From an uncultured Candidatus Saccharibacteria bacterium (GTDB lineage Bacteria > Patescibacteriota > Saccharimonadia > Saccharimonadales > Saccharimonadaceae), in contig CAPHDI010000002.1 of NCBI GenBank assembly GCA_948623715.1, positions 17,627 to 81,626 on the forward strand: a DNA stretch of 64,000 nucleotides, read 5' to 3'. The stretch's first letter is position 1, and every line of letters starts with the position of its first letter. Shown here piece by piece: positions 56,274-64,000 of this stretch. The translations under genes were made by a program, and so were the position numbers. Below the pieces are notes generated by a model that worked only from the letters and a program-made list of their open reading frames with translations, ran no database searches and had not been told where the DNA came from.

Positions 56274-56891
56274 CTACCGAATAACCGAGATTTGCAGCAA
56301 TAATCCCTTTATCAACATCCACGGCTCGATACTCGAACTTTTCATCTCTATATCAACTTTTGCCATCTCTTTGATAATCCTCCGCTCCTTTCCCCCGCTT
56401 CGCGAACTTTCAAATTTCTTTAACATCTGCGTCACCATCAGCCCAAAAAACATATACGGATCCTGCGTTAACTCAATTTTCTCTACCATCGCCACCGCTT
56501 TCTTCCCATCCACCAGCGCCGTATCGAGAATATTAAACACTAGATTCATCTCCGGCCTCTTCCGCTCCGGAAATTCCATCATCTCCGCCCCCGCCTCCTT
56601 CAGTCTTTTATATCCCGCCGACCGTTTATCGATCTTCATCTCCCAGACAATTACTTCATGCTCCGTATCTAGATAATCCCCAATTTTCTCCCAGACCGCC
56701 GAATTTTCAGTCAAATCTTTCAATAAAATCTTCCGTTCCCCCTCCCCAAACAGTGACGTCCCCTGAAAAATACTCGGCAAATCCGCTACCTGCAAACTTT
56801 CCCCCTCGTAGACTTCATAGTCCTTCCCGAGCGCCCGCTTGACCGCTTTCTCCGCTTCTAACCGATTCTCCCCATAAAATATCTTAATCAC
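56274..56891 (-). CDS. holA: DNA polymerase III delta subunit-like protein
   Basis: Delta opens the sliding clamp as part of the clamp loader. The 205 residues start MIKIFYGENRLEAEKAVKRAL, the delta N-domain pattern, and continue with LPSIFQGTSLFGEGERKILLKDL and VIVWEMKIDKRSAGYKRLKEAGAEMMEFP. The family normally has about 330 residues; the C-terminal collar domain appears reduced. GTG 56891 is the start, with GGAG 7 nt before, and overlaps the end of mutM by 8 nt. It is the last gene of the polA operon. Confidence 0.8.
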   Translation of the reverse strand: MIKIFYGENRLEAEKAVKRALGKDYEVYEGESLQVADLPSIFQGTSLFGEGERKILLKDLTENSAVWEKIGDYLDTEHEVIVWEMKIDKRSAGYKRLKEAGAEMMEFPERKRPEMNLVFNILDTALVDGKKAVAMVEKIELTQDPYMFFGLMVTQMLKKFESSRSGGKERRIIKEMAKVDIEMKSSSIEPWMLIKGLLLQISVIR

Positions 56892-57765
56892 GGAAATACT
56901 CCGGCTTTTGTTGGCATTTCGGACAATAATGAGTTCCTCTGCCAGCTACCCTAGTTTTCAGAATTTTTTCTCCGCACCTCTTACACGGCTGCCCCTCCCT
57001 TCGAAACACCTCCGCAAACAGCTCTAAATAATTTCCCGTACTCCCATCCGGCTTAATATAGGTCGCCATGGTTGACCCTCCCGAGTCGATCGACGCCAAC
57101 ATCACGCTCCTCGCCCCCTCTAATATTTGCCCAATCTGCTCTTCAGAAAGTTCTCCTGCCTTCGTCGCCGGATGCACACTTGCATAAAAAAGTGATTCAT
57201 CCGCATAAATATTCCCCAGCCCCGCGATCACCTTCTGATCGAGCAGTACCGCCTTAATCGGCGACTTCGCATGTCGCTGACACTGGCTGAATAATTCTTT
57301 TACATCCATCTCCCATGGTTCTTTCGCCAGCTCCGCAATAAACTTTTCCTGCTCAACTTCAGAGGTCGGAATCACTTTTACAAACCCGAACTTCCTCTGA
57401 TCGTTAAAATATAATATTCCGTCTTCAAACTCAAAACTCACCCTCGTCTGACTATTCGGTAGAGCCGCGATAAAATTTTTACTCGGATGCCCTGCCGCAA
57501 AATTATCTTCTTCGTTTTCTCCCCGCCAAATCAGCTGCCCTGTCATCCTCAGATGCACCATAAACGTAAAATTATTACTCAGATCGACCAGTAGCGCCTT
57601 ACCTCGCCGCCGAATCCCCGTCACGACCGCGTCGACTATATTCCCCTCATCCCCCTGAAAACATTTCGGCGTCGTCGCATCAATTTCCACTTTTACGATC
57701 TTTTTCTTGATAATCAACGGCTCTAATCCCCGTTTGATCGTCTCTACTTCTGGTAACTCTGGCAT
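56884..57765 (-). CDS. mutM: Formamidopyrimidine-DNA glycosylase
   Basis: MutM (Fpg) removes 8-oxoguanine and ring-opened purines and then cleaves the strand. ATG 57765 gives MPELPEVETIKRGL; the Pro after Met is the catalytic nucleophile and Glu follows at position 3, so the longer frame start (57792) is wrong. HLRMTGQL, the conserved Lys (GKALLVDL), NIYADESLF and the C-terminal zinc finger CKRCGEKILK...GTHYCPKCQQ are all present. The 293 residues are normal length. AAGGAG lies within the end of the upstream gene, and the start is 1 nt past its stop. Confidence 0.95.
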   Translation of the reverse strand: MPELPEVETIKRGLEPLIIKKKIVKVEIDATTPKCFQGDEGNIVDAVVTGIRRRGKALLVDLSNNFTFMVHLRMTGQLIWRGENEEDNFAAGHPSKNFIAALPNSQTRVSFEFEDGILYFNDQRKFGFVKVIPTSEVEQEKFIAELAKEPWEMDVKELFSQCQRHAKSPIKAVLLDQKVIAGLGNIYADESLFYASVHPATKAGELSEEQIGQILEGARSVMLASIDSGGSTMATYIKPDGSTGNYLELFAEVFRREGQPCKRCGEKILKTRVAGRGTHYCPKCQQKPEYFRD

Positions 57766-57766
57766 A

Positions 57767-59155
57767 CTATAATTCTCCTTGATCTCCTCCATAATACTTT
57801 GATTCTATATTCACGATCGGTATATTAAAATACGCCGCGTGCCGCAAAGTGTCATCGGTTATTTCACCATCCATAACCACCAGATAATCCGGCTTCAACG
57901 GCTTCCCCTCTTCATCATATCGTAACATTGCCACCTCATTATAATATCGTTTATACCTATCGTCCGGATGTTCCAGTCTGTCTAAATCTGACAATGCGCC
58001 AACCTGAAAGACTCTGTCCTTACGTACATATCTTGGCATCATCGCATCATCATTACTTACCCGTATCAAAGAGCTTGGCCTTACGTGGTCAAAGCCATAT
58101 CTTACCGCCTGTGTCCCCAACATCGCTCGCATCGCCGACCCGCCATTCATATCGCTCATGGTCTTTGTATTAAAATACGATGTCGACAGAGTATTCCCTT
58201 TTTGCCTCGTACCACTCTCCGTCTGCGTCTCAAAAAACTCCCTAGACGGACTCTTCTCCATCCACTTTCCCGGATCCCTTAATACCTCCTGAGCTGTACC
58301 TTGCCCTACACTTTTAGTCCCTTCCCCCTCGGCGCCCAATTTATACCCCACATTATGTGACAAAATCGCCACCGGGTAACCCTTCATATCATATACCAGC
58401 ACCTCTTTACCATCATATTCCATCGTTCTTGCGTCCGCCTGAGTCCCAGTTTCTGCCGCTGCCCCTATCTCATCTATCCCCGTCAATCTTTCATTCAAAT
58501 CCTGCTCGATTTCCAGCCGTCGCTGTTCAAACTTCAATTTCCTCTTCGCGCCGCCTTCTCGCATCGCCCCCACCTCACTCATCTGCATCTCTAATAATTC
58601 CCGATCTTGCCGCGCTTTCTCCTCTAGCACCTGCCTCAAATTATCTTCCCTCTCTCGCACTCGCCTCGCCTCTTCCTCCTCCCAAGCCCGCGGATCCCAT
58701 GACTCACCCATTTCCTGCTGTGACTTATCATCTTCCCCTGTCGCCTCGATTTGCTCCGCCCGCTCCTGCCGTCGCCTTCTCCACCCATCAAACGCCCCAA
58801 TCATCATCCCTACCCCAGTCACCTGTAGGACTTTCTGACCAATTCCTCTTAACCGCTCCCGCGTCACCTCGCGCCGCTCCGCCCGTAACTCCGCCTTATG
58901 CGCTTTCCTTTCCTGTGACACTCTCGCCAACCACTCTTCTTTCGTTTCCGTCGGCATTCCCACCCGCTCCCACGCGTTCTGCGGAGTGTCTACATCAGTC
59001 CTCTTCAGCTCATCCCAGCCCCCATCTACTTCATCTCGTCCATGCCCCGCATCTCCTCGTTCCGCCTGTACTTCGTCCGCCATCTTCTCCCATTCGTTCT
59101 TCCCCTGCATACCGGCCATGCCAACATCCTGTTTTACCCGCTCTATTTTTTCCAT
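57767..59155 (-). CDS. Coiled-coil protein of unknown function inside the repair operon
   Basis: ATG 59155 (MEKIERVKQDVGM, GAAGG upstream) opens 462 residues. Residues 1-110 are charged and helical; a short hydrophobic stretch (VLQVTGVGMMIGAF) may dip into the membrane. A long coiled coil follows (EEEEARRVREREDNLRQVLEEKARQDREL...RRLEIEQDLNERL). The C-terminal 200 residues are a mixed domain (VLVYDMKGYPVAILSHNVGYKL ... YFNIPIVNIESKYYGG) with no motif I recognise. The gene lies between polA and mutM with almost no spacing. Whether it helps repair or only shares the operon is open. Confidence 0.65.
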   Translation of the reverse strand: MEKIERVKQDVGMAGMQGKNEWEKMADEVQAERGDAGHGRDEVDGGWDELKRTDVDTPQNAWERVGMPTETKEEWLARVSQERKAHKAELRAERREVTRERLRGIGQKVLQVTGVGMMIGAFDGWRRRRQERAEQIEATGEDDKSQQEMGESWDPRAWEEEEARRVREREDNLRQVLEEKARQDRELLEMQMSEVGAMREGGAKRKLKFEQRRLEIEQDLNERLTGIDEIGAAAETGTQADARTMEYDGKEVLVYDMKGYPVAILSHNVGYKLGAEGEGTKSVGQGTAQEVLRDPGKWMEKSPSREFFETQTESGTRQKGNTLSTSYFNTKTMSDMNGGSAMRAMLGTQAVRYGFDHVRPSSLIRVSNDDAMMPRYVRKDRVFQVGALSDLDRLEHPDDRYKRYYNEVAMLRYDEEGKPLKPDYLVVMDGEITDDTLRHAAYFNIPIVNIESKYYGGDQGEL

Positions 59156-59167
59156 CACACCTTCTTT

Positions 59168-61630
59168 CTATAATTCTCCCCAATTCTTCCCTGTACTTAC
59201 ATCTACTTTTAACTTCACTGGCAATTCTGGCGCCACCCCCTCCATCTCCGCCTTCAGGATCCTCGCGATCTTCTCCGCCTGCGGCTCCTCACACTCAATA
59301 ATCAACGAATCATGCACCTGCATAATCATCTTCGCCCCCTCTGGCAAAACGTCATTCACTCTGATCATTGCTCGCTTCATCAGATCCGCCTCTGTCCCCT
59401 GGATCGGCATATTCTGTGCCGCTCGCTCCGCCCCAGTCCGAATCAAGAAATTACTCGACTTCACATCTGGTGTCGGCCTACGCCGCCCGAAATACGTCTC
59501 TACATACCCCATTTCTCGCGCCTGCGTCAGCACTCTCTCTAGATAGTCCTTGATCGGCTTCCGTAACTCGAAATAGTGGTCAATAAACTCCTTCGCCTCC
59601 ATAATACTCATCCCCGCCGCCTGCGACAGCCCCTTCACGCTCATCCCGTAGAGAATCCCAAAGTTGATCACCTTCGCCGCCCGCCGCTGCGTCTTTGTCA
59701 CCTCCGTCATCGGCACTCCAAAGGCTTCCGCCGCCGTCTTCGTATGAATATCTATATCGCTATTGAAATCATCGATCAGTGCCTTATCTCCTGCCAGTGC
59801 CGCCGCCAGCCTTAGCTCAAACTGCGAATAATCCGCACTCACCAGTACATTGCCCTCCCCCGCGATAAACCCCGTCCGGATTCTCCGCCCTTCTTCCGTT
59901 CTGACCGGGATATTCTGCAAATTCGGATTCGTCGACGACAATCTCCCCGTCGCCGTCACATTTTGATTAAATGTCGTATGTACCCGCCCGTTCCTGTCTG
60001 CCAACTCCGGCAACGGCGCAATATACGTCGATAATAGTTTCGCTATCTCTCGATATTCCTTAATCGCTCCGATAATCTCATGCTGCCCCTCTAGCTTATC
60101 CAGCTCTTTTATCCCCGTTGAGTATCCTCGTCGCGTCTTCTTAATTCCCTTTGTCGGCAATCCAAGTTTTGTAAATAACACTTCCGATAGCTGCACTGGT
60201 GAATTGAGGTTAAACTCATATCCTGCCATTGAGTAAATTTTGTACTCAATTTTCTCGACCTCTGCTGAAAACTCTTTTTTCATCTCCTGGAAGTACTTCC
60301 GATCGATCAGCATCCCCTCTTCTTCCATCTGGTATAAAATCGGTATCAGAGGTAGATCAAACTGTACAAAAATTTTATACAACCCTGGAAATTCCTCAAA
60401 TTCCACCTTTTGCGCCTCATATTCCGTCTTTTCTTCCCCATATTCTACATCCCGTGCCAGCGGATTCAGCAAGAACCTCCCCTGCCCCAGATCCCAAAAC
60501 TTTCCGCCTCCAAGGATCTTTTCCGCCACCTCTGTATTTTTATGCATCAACGCCTTTACATCCCAACTCAGCAATACCCCATCCTCCGTGTAGTGCGGAA
60601 TCTCCAAAATCTGCTGTGCATAAGCCAAACTCTCCGATTTCCGCCCCTTAGTTACAGTCTTTTTCTCCTTAGAGGCCTCAAATTCGCTCTCTGGCGCATT
60701 TTTAAGCTCAACCGCCTTATCACCAAGCTTTAGCTCTTCCATGCCCTTAGAAGACTTCTCCATACCTTCTATCGCCTTCAGGAATCGCCCTACCAAGCTC
60801 TTAAACTCCAGCTTCTTCAGTGCTGCCACGATTCTCTCTTTATCTATCACCAAATCCGGCAAATCCTTCAACGAAACCGGCGCATCCGTCATGATCGTCG
60901 CCAAAAAATACGACATTTCCGCACTTTCCTTCCCCGCCTCTAGCTTCGTCTTCGTACTCCCCTTAATTTCGTCAATATGCGCATACACCCCCTTGAGATC
61001 CCCATATTCGTTCAACAGTTTCACTGCTGTTTTCTCACCAATCCCCGGCACCCCTGGAATATTATCCGAACTATCTCCCTTCAGCGCTTTTAGATCAAGG
61101 AACTGCGCCTTACGGATCCCATATTTCGCCTCCACCCCTGCGACATCTATCTCTTCTAGCTTCGAGAAGCCCTTTAGGATCCGATACATCCGTGTATTTT
61201 CGTCCACTACCTGCAACATATCGAGATCTGACGACACAATATACGTCTCCCAGCCCCCTTCTTCATCCGCCTGCAAGGCTAGTGTCCCTATTATATCATC
61301 CGCTTCATACCCATCACATTCTACAAAATCCCACCCCAGCGCCTTCACTAGCTCCTCCAAGAGCGGAATCTGCGTATAGAAATCATCCCCCGGCTTCGTT
61401 CTCCCTGCCTTATACTCCGAAAAAACCGCCTTCCGTTTCGCCGTCGACGTCCGCGAATCCCATGCCACTACCACCTTTGTCGGGTCAAGCTGTCTTACAA
61501 TCTCCATCGCAATCGCCGCAAACCCATACACGCCCCCCGTCGGCGTACCATCACTCGTTGAAAGCGCCCCCATCGCATAATACCCCCGATAAAACACTGA
61601 TTTTCCGTCAATTATCACCAACCTCTTCAT
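59168..61630 (-). CDS. polA: DNA polymerase I
   Basis: ATG 61630 (MKRLVIIDGKSVFYRGYYAM) gives 820 residues. The 5'-nuclease domain has VVVAWDSRTSTAKRK, ECDGYEADDIIGTLA, VSSDLDMLQVV and GDSSDNIPGVPGIGEKTA. The middle keeps no DxE or other exonuclease carboxylates, so proofreading is absent, as in Taq polymerase. The polymerase domain has motif A VSADYSQFELRLAAALAGD, motif B RRAAKVINFGILYGMSVKGLSQ and motif C MQVHDSLIIEC. TACAAT ends 6 nt before the ATG with no Shine-Dalgarno, so the mRNA is probably leaderless; this decides the start over the longer frame at 61681. It leads the operon polA, orphan, mutM, holA. Confidence 0.95.
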   Translation of the reverse strand: MKRLVIIDGKSVFYRGYYAMGALSTSDGTPTGGVYGFAAIAMEIVRQLDPTKVVVAWDSRTSTAKRKAVFSEYKAGRTKPGDDFYTQIPLLEELVKALGWDFVECDGYEADDIIGTLALQADEEGGWETYIVSSDLDMLQVVDENTRMYRILKGFSKLEEIDVAGVEAKYGIRKAQFLDLKALKGDSSDNIPGVPGIGEKTAVKLLNEYGDLKGVYAHIDEIKGSTKTKLEAGKESAEMSYFLATIMTDAPVSLKDLPDLVIDKERIVAALKKLEFKSLVGRFLKAIEGMEKSSKGMEELKLGDKAVELKNAPESEFEASKEKKTVTKGRKSESLAYAQQILEIPHYTEDGVLLSWDVKALMHKNTEVAEKILGGGKFWDLGQGRFLLNPLARDVEYGEEKTEYEAQKVEFEEFPGLYKIFVQFDLPLIPILYQMEEEGMLIDRKYFQEMKKEFSAEVEKIEYKIYSMAGYEFNLNSPVQLSEVLFTKLGLPTKGIKKTRRGYSTGIKELDKLEGQHEIIGAIKEYREIAKLLSTYIAPLPELADRNGRVHTTFNQNVTATGRLSSTNPNLQNIPVRTEEGRRIRTGFIAGEGNVLVSADYSQFELRLAAALAGDKALIDDFNSDIDIHTKTAAEAFGVPMTEVTKTQRRAAKVINFGILYGMSVKGLSQAAGMSIMEAKEFIDHYFELRKPIKDYLERVLTQAREMGYVETYFGRRRPTPDVKSSNFLIRTGAERAAQNMPIQGTEADLMKRAMIRVNDVLPEGAKMIMQVHDSLIIECEEPQAEKIARILKAEMEGVAPELPVKLKVDVSTGKNWGEL

Positions 61631-61722
61631 GTCCCTATTGTACCACGAATCACGCCTCCATTCCCTAAATCCCCTAAACATCCAATCCGCCCCAAAACCT
61701 TATATTATGCTACAATAATAAT

Positions 61723-62295
61723 ATGTCAGAAACTAAAGATGTAAAACTTATTGCCATCGTCGGCATGGCCGGCAGCGGCAAATCCGTCGCTATTGATTAT
61801 CTTACCGACCGCGGCATCCCGAAATCTTACTTCGGCGGCATGAACCTCAAAGAAATGACCAAGCGTGGCATCGAAATCACCCCCGAAAACGAGCAAATCT
61901 TCCGCAAACAAATCCGCGAAGAAGAGGGTAACGATTGGGTTGTCCGCCAAGTCATTGCCGAAGTTAATGACCTCATCGCCGCCGGCCAGAAACGCATCGT
62001 CCTCGACGGGCTCTACTCCTGGACCGAATACAAAATCCTCAAAAAGTCCTTCCCCGGCAAGCAGCTCACCGTCGTCGCCGTCGTCTGCCCTCGTAATCTC
62101 CGCTACGAGCGCCTCTCCGTCCGCCCTGTCCGCCCACTTGATTCAGAGGCCGCCCGCTCCCGCGACTACCACGAAATCGAAACCATCGAAAAAGGCGGCC
62201 CCATCGCCATGGCCGACTATTACATCATGAACGATTCTACTATCGATAATCTTCATTCTCAGCTCAAATCCATCCTCCAAACCATCAATTTCTAA
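61723..62295 (+). CDS. P-loop nucleotide or dephospho-CoA kinase-like protein
   Basis: The 190 residues begin VKLIAIVGMAGSGKSVAIDYLTDRGIPKSYFGGM (Walker A) and continue with IRIVLDGLYSWTEYKIL (Walker B-like) and YERLSVRPVRPLDSEAARSRDYHEIETIEKGGPIAMADYYIMND, which is like the lid and base region of dephospho-CoA kinase and related NMP kinases. CoaE itself has other residues at the CoA-binding part, so the substrate is not assigned. ATG 61723 lies 6 nt after TACAAT, with no Shine-Dalgarno. It is divergent from polA. Confidence 0.75.
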   Translation: MSETKDVKLIAIVGMAGSGKSVAIDYLTDRGIPKSYFGGMNLKEMTKRGIEITPENEQIFRKQIREEEGNDWVVRQVIAEVNDLIAAGQKRIVLDGLYSWTEYKILKKSFPGKQLTVVAVVCPRNLRYERLSVRPVRPLDSEAARSRDYHEIETIEKGGPIAMADYYIMNDSTIDNLHSQLKSILQTINF

Positions 62296-62423
62296 ACCCA
62301 CCCAACGAAACTTCAAGTTCTTCATTTGGCAAAATCCGACAGACTATTTCGAGATCAAAATCGAGCTATTTTTGAATTTGAGGAGATGAAGCGCGTCTCC
62401 AGACGAGCGAATCTACGAAAAAC

Positions 62424-62444
62424 AAAAAGAGCCGATTTTGGCTC
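62424..62444 (-). terminator. Terminator of tRNA-Thr
   Basis: The stem GAGCC/GGCTC is followed on the minus strand by TTTTTG. Confidence 0.75.
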
Positions 62445-62448
62445 GAAA

Positions 62449-62523
<75 letters not shown>

Positions 62524-62588
62524 GTCTGTGGTAAGTATACCACAGATCCCCCTACTTGTGAACAATTATTTCCCTGTTTCATCCCCTC

Positions 62589-64000
62589 CTACTGTTGATC
62601 ACCGCTATTACTGCACGTACTACTCGCTCCAGTTTCCTGCCATACTGCATACAATATAGTGTCACCCATAACCATTAAATCACTCCCAGGAGACAGCATG
62701 GTTGACGGAAACGTGCCAGCCTTCGGTAAAGTGCCTAACTTTTCCGTACTCCATCCCACAAATCGCACTGCCGCACAACTATCTTCTAGCGCATTATCAG
62801 GCAACACCACCATACAGGACCCCGACGACGTTAAAGCACAAGATATTTCCTCTGGAATATTCGCAACAGTTCCACCACGACTATTACCATCAAACGTCAC
62901 CGTATACTTCGGCATCTCCGCCACACACCTCACCGGTCGACCACGGTATTTAAAATTGTCAACAGTATACGGCTCAGTATCATTTTGGAAATAGAGACTA
63001 TACGCATGTGTGGTATTTGAGTGAGCAGTGCTAGACCAATAGTTACCGCGAGAACCGCCATAAGTAAGACCGTTACTGTCGACGTGGCCAGTAGCAGAGA
63101 AAAAAGCCGCACCCACTGCGTTTGCCGCTCCACCAACCCAGTAGCCATTCACGCCATTATTAACCGCCCAGCCAGACTTACCCTTTTCAATTAACGCAGC
63201 ATATTCCGATCGCGTCGGCAATCTCCACTCCTTTGGACAAATACTACTACTGGCGTCTCCGCTATCTACACAGCTTCCCGCCGTTGCCGCACACCAAGAA
63301 TAGTAGTAACCATAAGGTTCCTGATATGTCCCACTATCACCGTAGATCTTCACGGGGTGCTTCGCAAATAGTATCGCGTTATTGCTGGTTGACCAAGTGC
63401 CATTTTCCACTTCCATCGGCGTCTCAACATCTGTTTCCGGCCACGTTGTACCTTCAGCAATATTAGTATCGTTGCTTGATAATGAGTTTGCCTTACTAAT
63501 ATCGATTCTCAGATTCCTTGTCATCCAACAATTCCCATCCGAGAGTTTAGCTACTGAGTATACATTCCCATCCCGTATATCTTCAAGGCTTCCTGTATCA
63601 CCTATATTAGCTTTAGCACAGATCTCTCCTGTCATATCTTGCATATCATAGATACCGTTAAACCCAGTAGCTACTGCTCTAGGAGTAGCAGCAAGCGATA
63701 GTGTAACATTAGCCTGATATCTACCAGGATCAGCATCCTCACTAAACTTAGCTGCAAAGAATAGGTTTCTCGTAAAGTTTACCTTGAACCCACTTACTCT
63801 CTCACCCGATAAACTTACCCCGCTTGTCAATAAGCTCTGATAAGTTGAGCTCTCCTTACTCTCTCCGCCCCACGAGTATCCCCATGTATTATTCTCCATA
63901 GCAGCTGGAGTAGTATTATTAGATCCACTCACTATAGTACTAGTACCGCTAGTTAGATTAGTAGGGCCACTTAGTACTAATGCATAGCTTTCTATATCGC
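62589..64000 (-). CDS. FISUMP-domain surface protein, N-terminus cut by window edge
   Basis: The frame stays open from 63932 through the right edge (D-I-E-S-Y-A-L-V-L-S-G-P before SGSNN), so GTG 63932 is not the start and the N-terminus lies outside. Visible parts: the shared middle domain (NNTWGYSWGGE, FAAKFSEDADPGRYQANVTLSLAATP), a FISUMP domain (YDMQDMTGEIC, LSDGNCWMTRNLR, CPKEWRLPTRSEY, GYWVGGAAN, NYWSSTAHSN, YRGRPVRCVAE) and one C-terminal InlB-type B repeat (YTVTFDGNSRGGTV...FVGWST...ILYAVW). The order FISUMP then B repe is the reverse of the gene at 1-1506. Stop TAG at 62589. Function unknown. Confidence 0.85.
   Translation of the reverse strand, partial: DIESYALVLSGPTNLTSGTSTIVSGSNNTTPAAMENNTWGYSWGGESKESSTYQSLLTSGVSLSGERVSGFKVNFTRNLFFAAKFSEDADPGRYQANVTLSLAATPRAVATGFNGIYDMQDMTGEICAKANIGDTGSLEDIRDGNVYSVAKLSDGNCWMTRNLRIDISKANSLSSNDTNIAEGTTWPETDVETPMEVENGTWSTSNNAILFAKHPVKIYGDSGTYQEPYGYYYSWCAATAGSCVDSGDASSSICPKEWRLPTRSEYAALIEKGKSGWAVNNGVNGYWVGGAANAVGAAFFSATGHVDSNGLTYGGSRGNYWSSTAHSNTTHAYSLYFQNDTEPYTVDNFKYRGRPVRCVAEMPKYTVTFDGNSRGGTVANIPEEISCALTSSGSCMVVLPDNALEDSCAAVRFVGWSTEKLGTLPKAGTFPSTMLSPGSDLMVMGDTILYAVWQETGASSTCSNSGDQQ

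Noticed and set aside
63932..63932. GTG 63932 as the true start of the last gene
   Set aside because: The frame continues upstream to the window end with sequence that matches the shared domain of the other FISUMP proteins.

Overview
The window is bacterial and looks like a member of Candidatus Saccharibacteria (TM7, Patescibacteria/CPR). The best evidence is the 16S rRNA gene (minus strand, about 18949-20479). Its central part carries the run GTGTAAAGAGTTGCGTAGG that I associate with TM7, and the gene is not followed by 23S or 5S. The general picture agrees: short versions of housekeeping proteins (IF-2, HolA, MiaA, a ThrRS without TGS domain), many single-pass surface proteins with Pro/Glu linkers, no metabolic pathways and no insertion sequences. 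This taxonomic call is inference from memory of the group; no alignment was run.

Layout. 1-6.5 kb: a truncated FISUMP-domain surface protein, infB, and a 657-residue secreted repeat protein whose promoter spacer holds a 12-G tract. 6.5-8.7 kb: tRNA-Asn, a DUF2726-type nuclease-like protein, and ribosomal protein S1 behind a structured leader. 8.7-13.6 kb: one giant cell-surface gene split by an in-frame TAA. 13.7-18.6 kb: a zincin-like protein, a KGG protein, a small RNA, tRNA-Ile and tRNA-Ala, a membrane-anchored NodB deacetylase, a SpoU methylase and an orphan. 18.8-20.7 kb: a stand-alone 16S rRNA unit with its own promoter, processing stem and terminator. 20.7-28.6 kb: a PAP2-like protein, a surface protein, gyrB-gyrA and a sortase. 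28.8-38.2 kb: membrane-anchored ectodomain proteins next to a TraG/VirD4-like ATPase. 38.2-40 kb: a protein-free RNA locus with a large unassigned structured RNA, operator palindromes, a small RNA and tmRNA. 40-43.5 kb: comM, infC-rpmI-rplT-rpmB and RNase P RNA. 43.5-49 kb: a second FISUMP protein, a Nudix-RNase H fusion, and the miaA operon. 49-53 kb: a small RNA, thrS, and a two-gene accessory operon with a frameshifting C9 tract. 53-64 kb: tRNA-Val, rpsT, membrane proteins, the polA-orphan-mutM-holA operon, a P-loop kinase, tRNA-Thr and a third FISUMP protein cut by the window end.

Three themes stand out. First, expression switching: a homopolymer inside a promoter spacer, a homopolymer inside a reading frame, and a nonsense codon inside a giant surface gene all affect surface or accessory genes. 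Second, RNA: besides tmRNA, RNase P RNA and five tRNAs (all with encoded CCA), there are three promoter-hairpin-terminator small RNAs. Two of these have complementary loops. There are also four long rod-like hairpins and a roughly 560-nt structured RNA under what look like operator sites. Third, translation start signals: infC starts with AUU, and seven SD-less genes place ATG exactly 6 nt after a -10 hexamer, which points to leaderless transcripts.

All functional calls come from motifs read by eye. Family names without a catalytic motif, RNA foldings, and regulatory claims are inference and were not tested by search or folding software.
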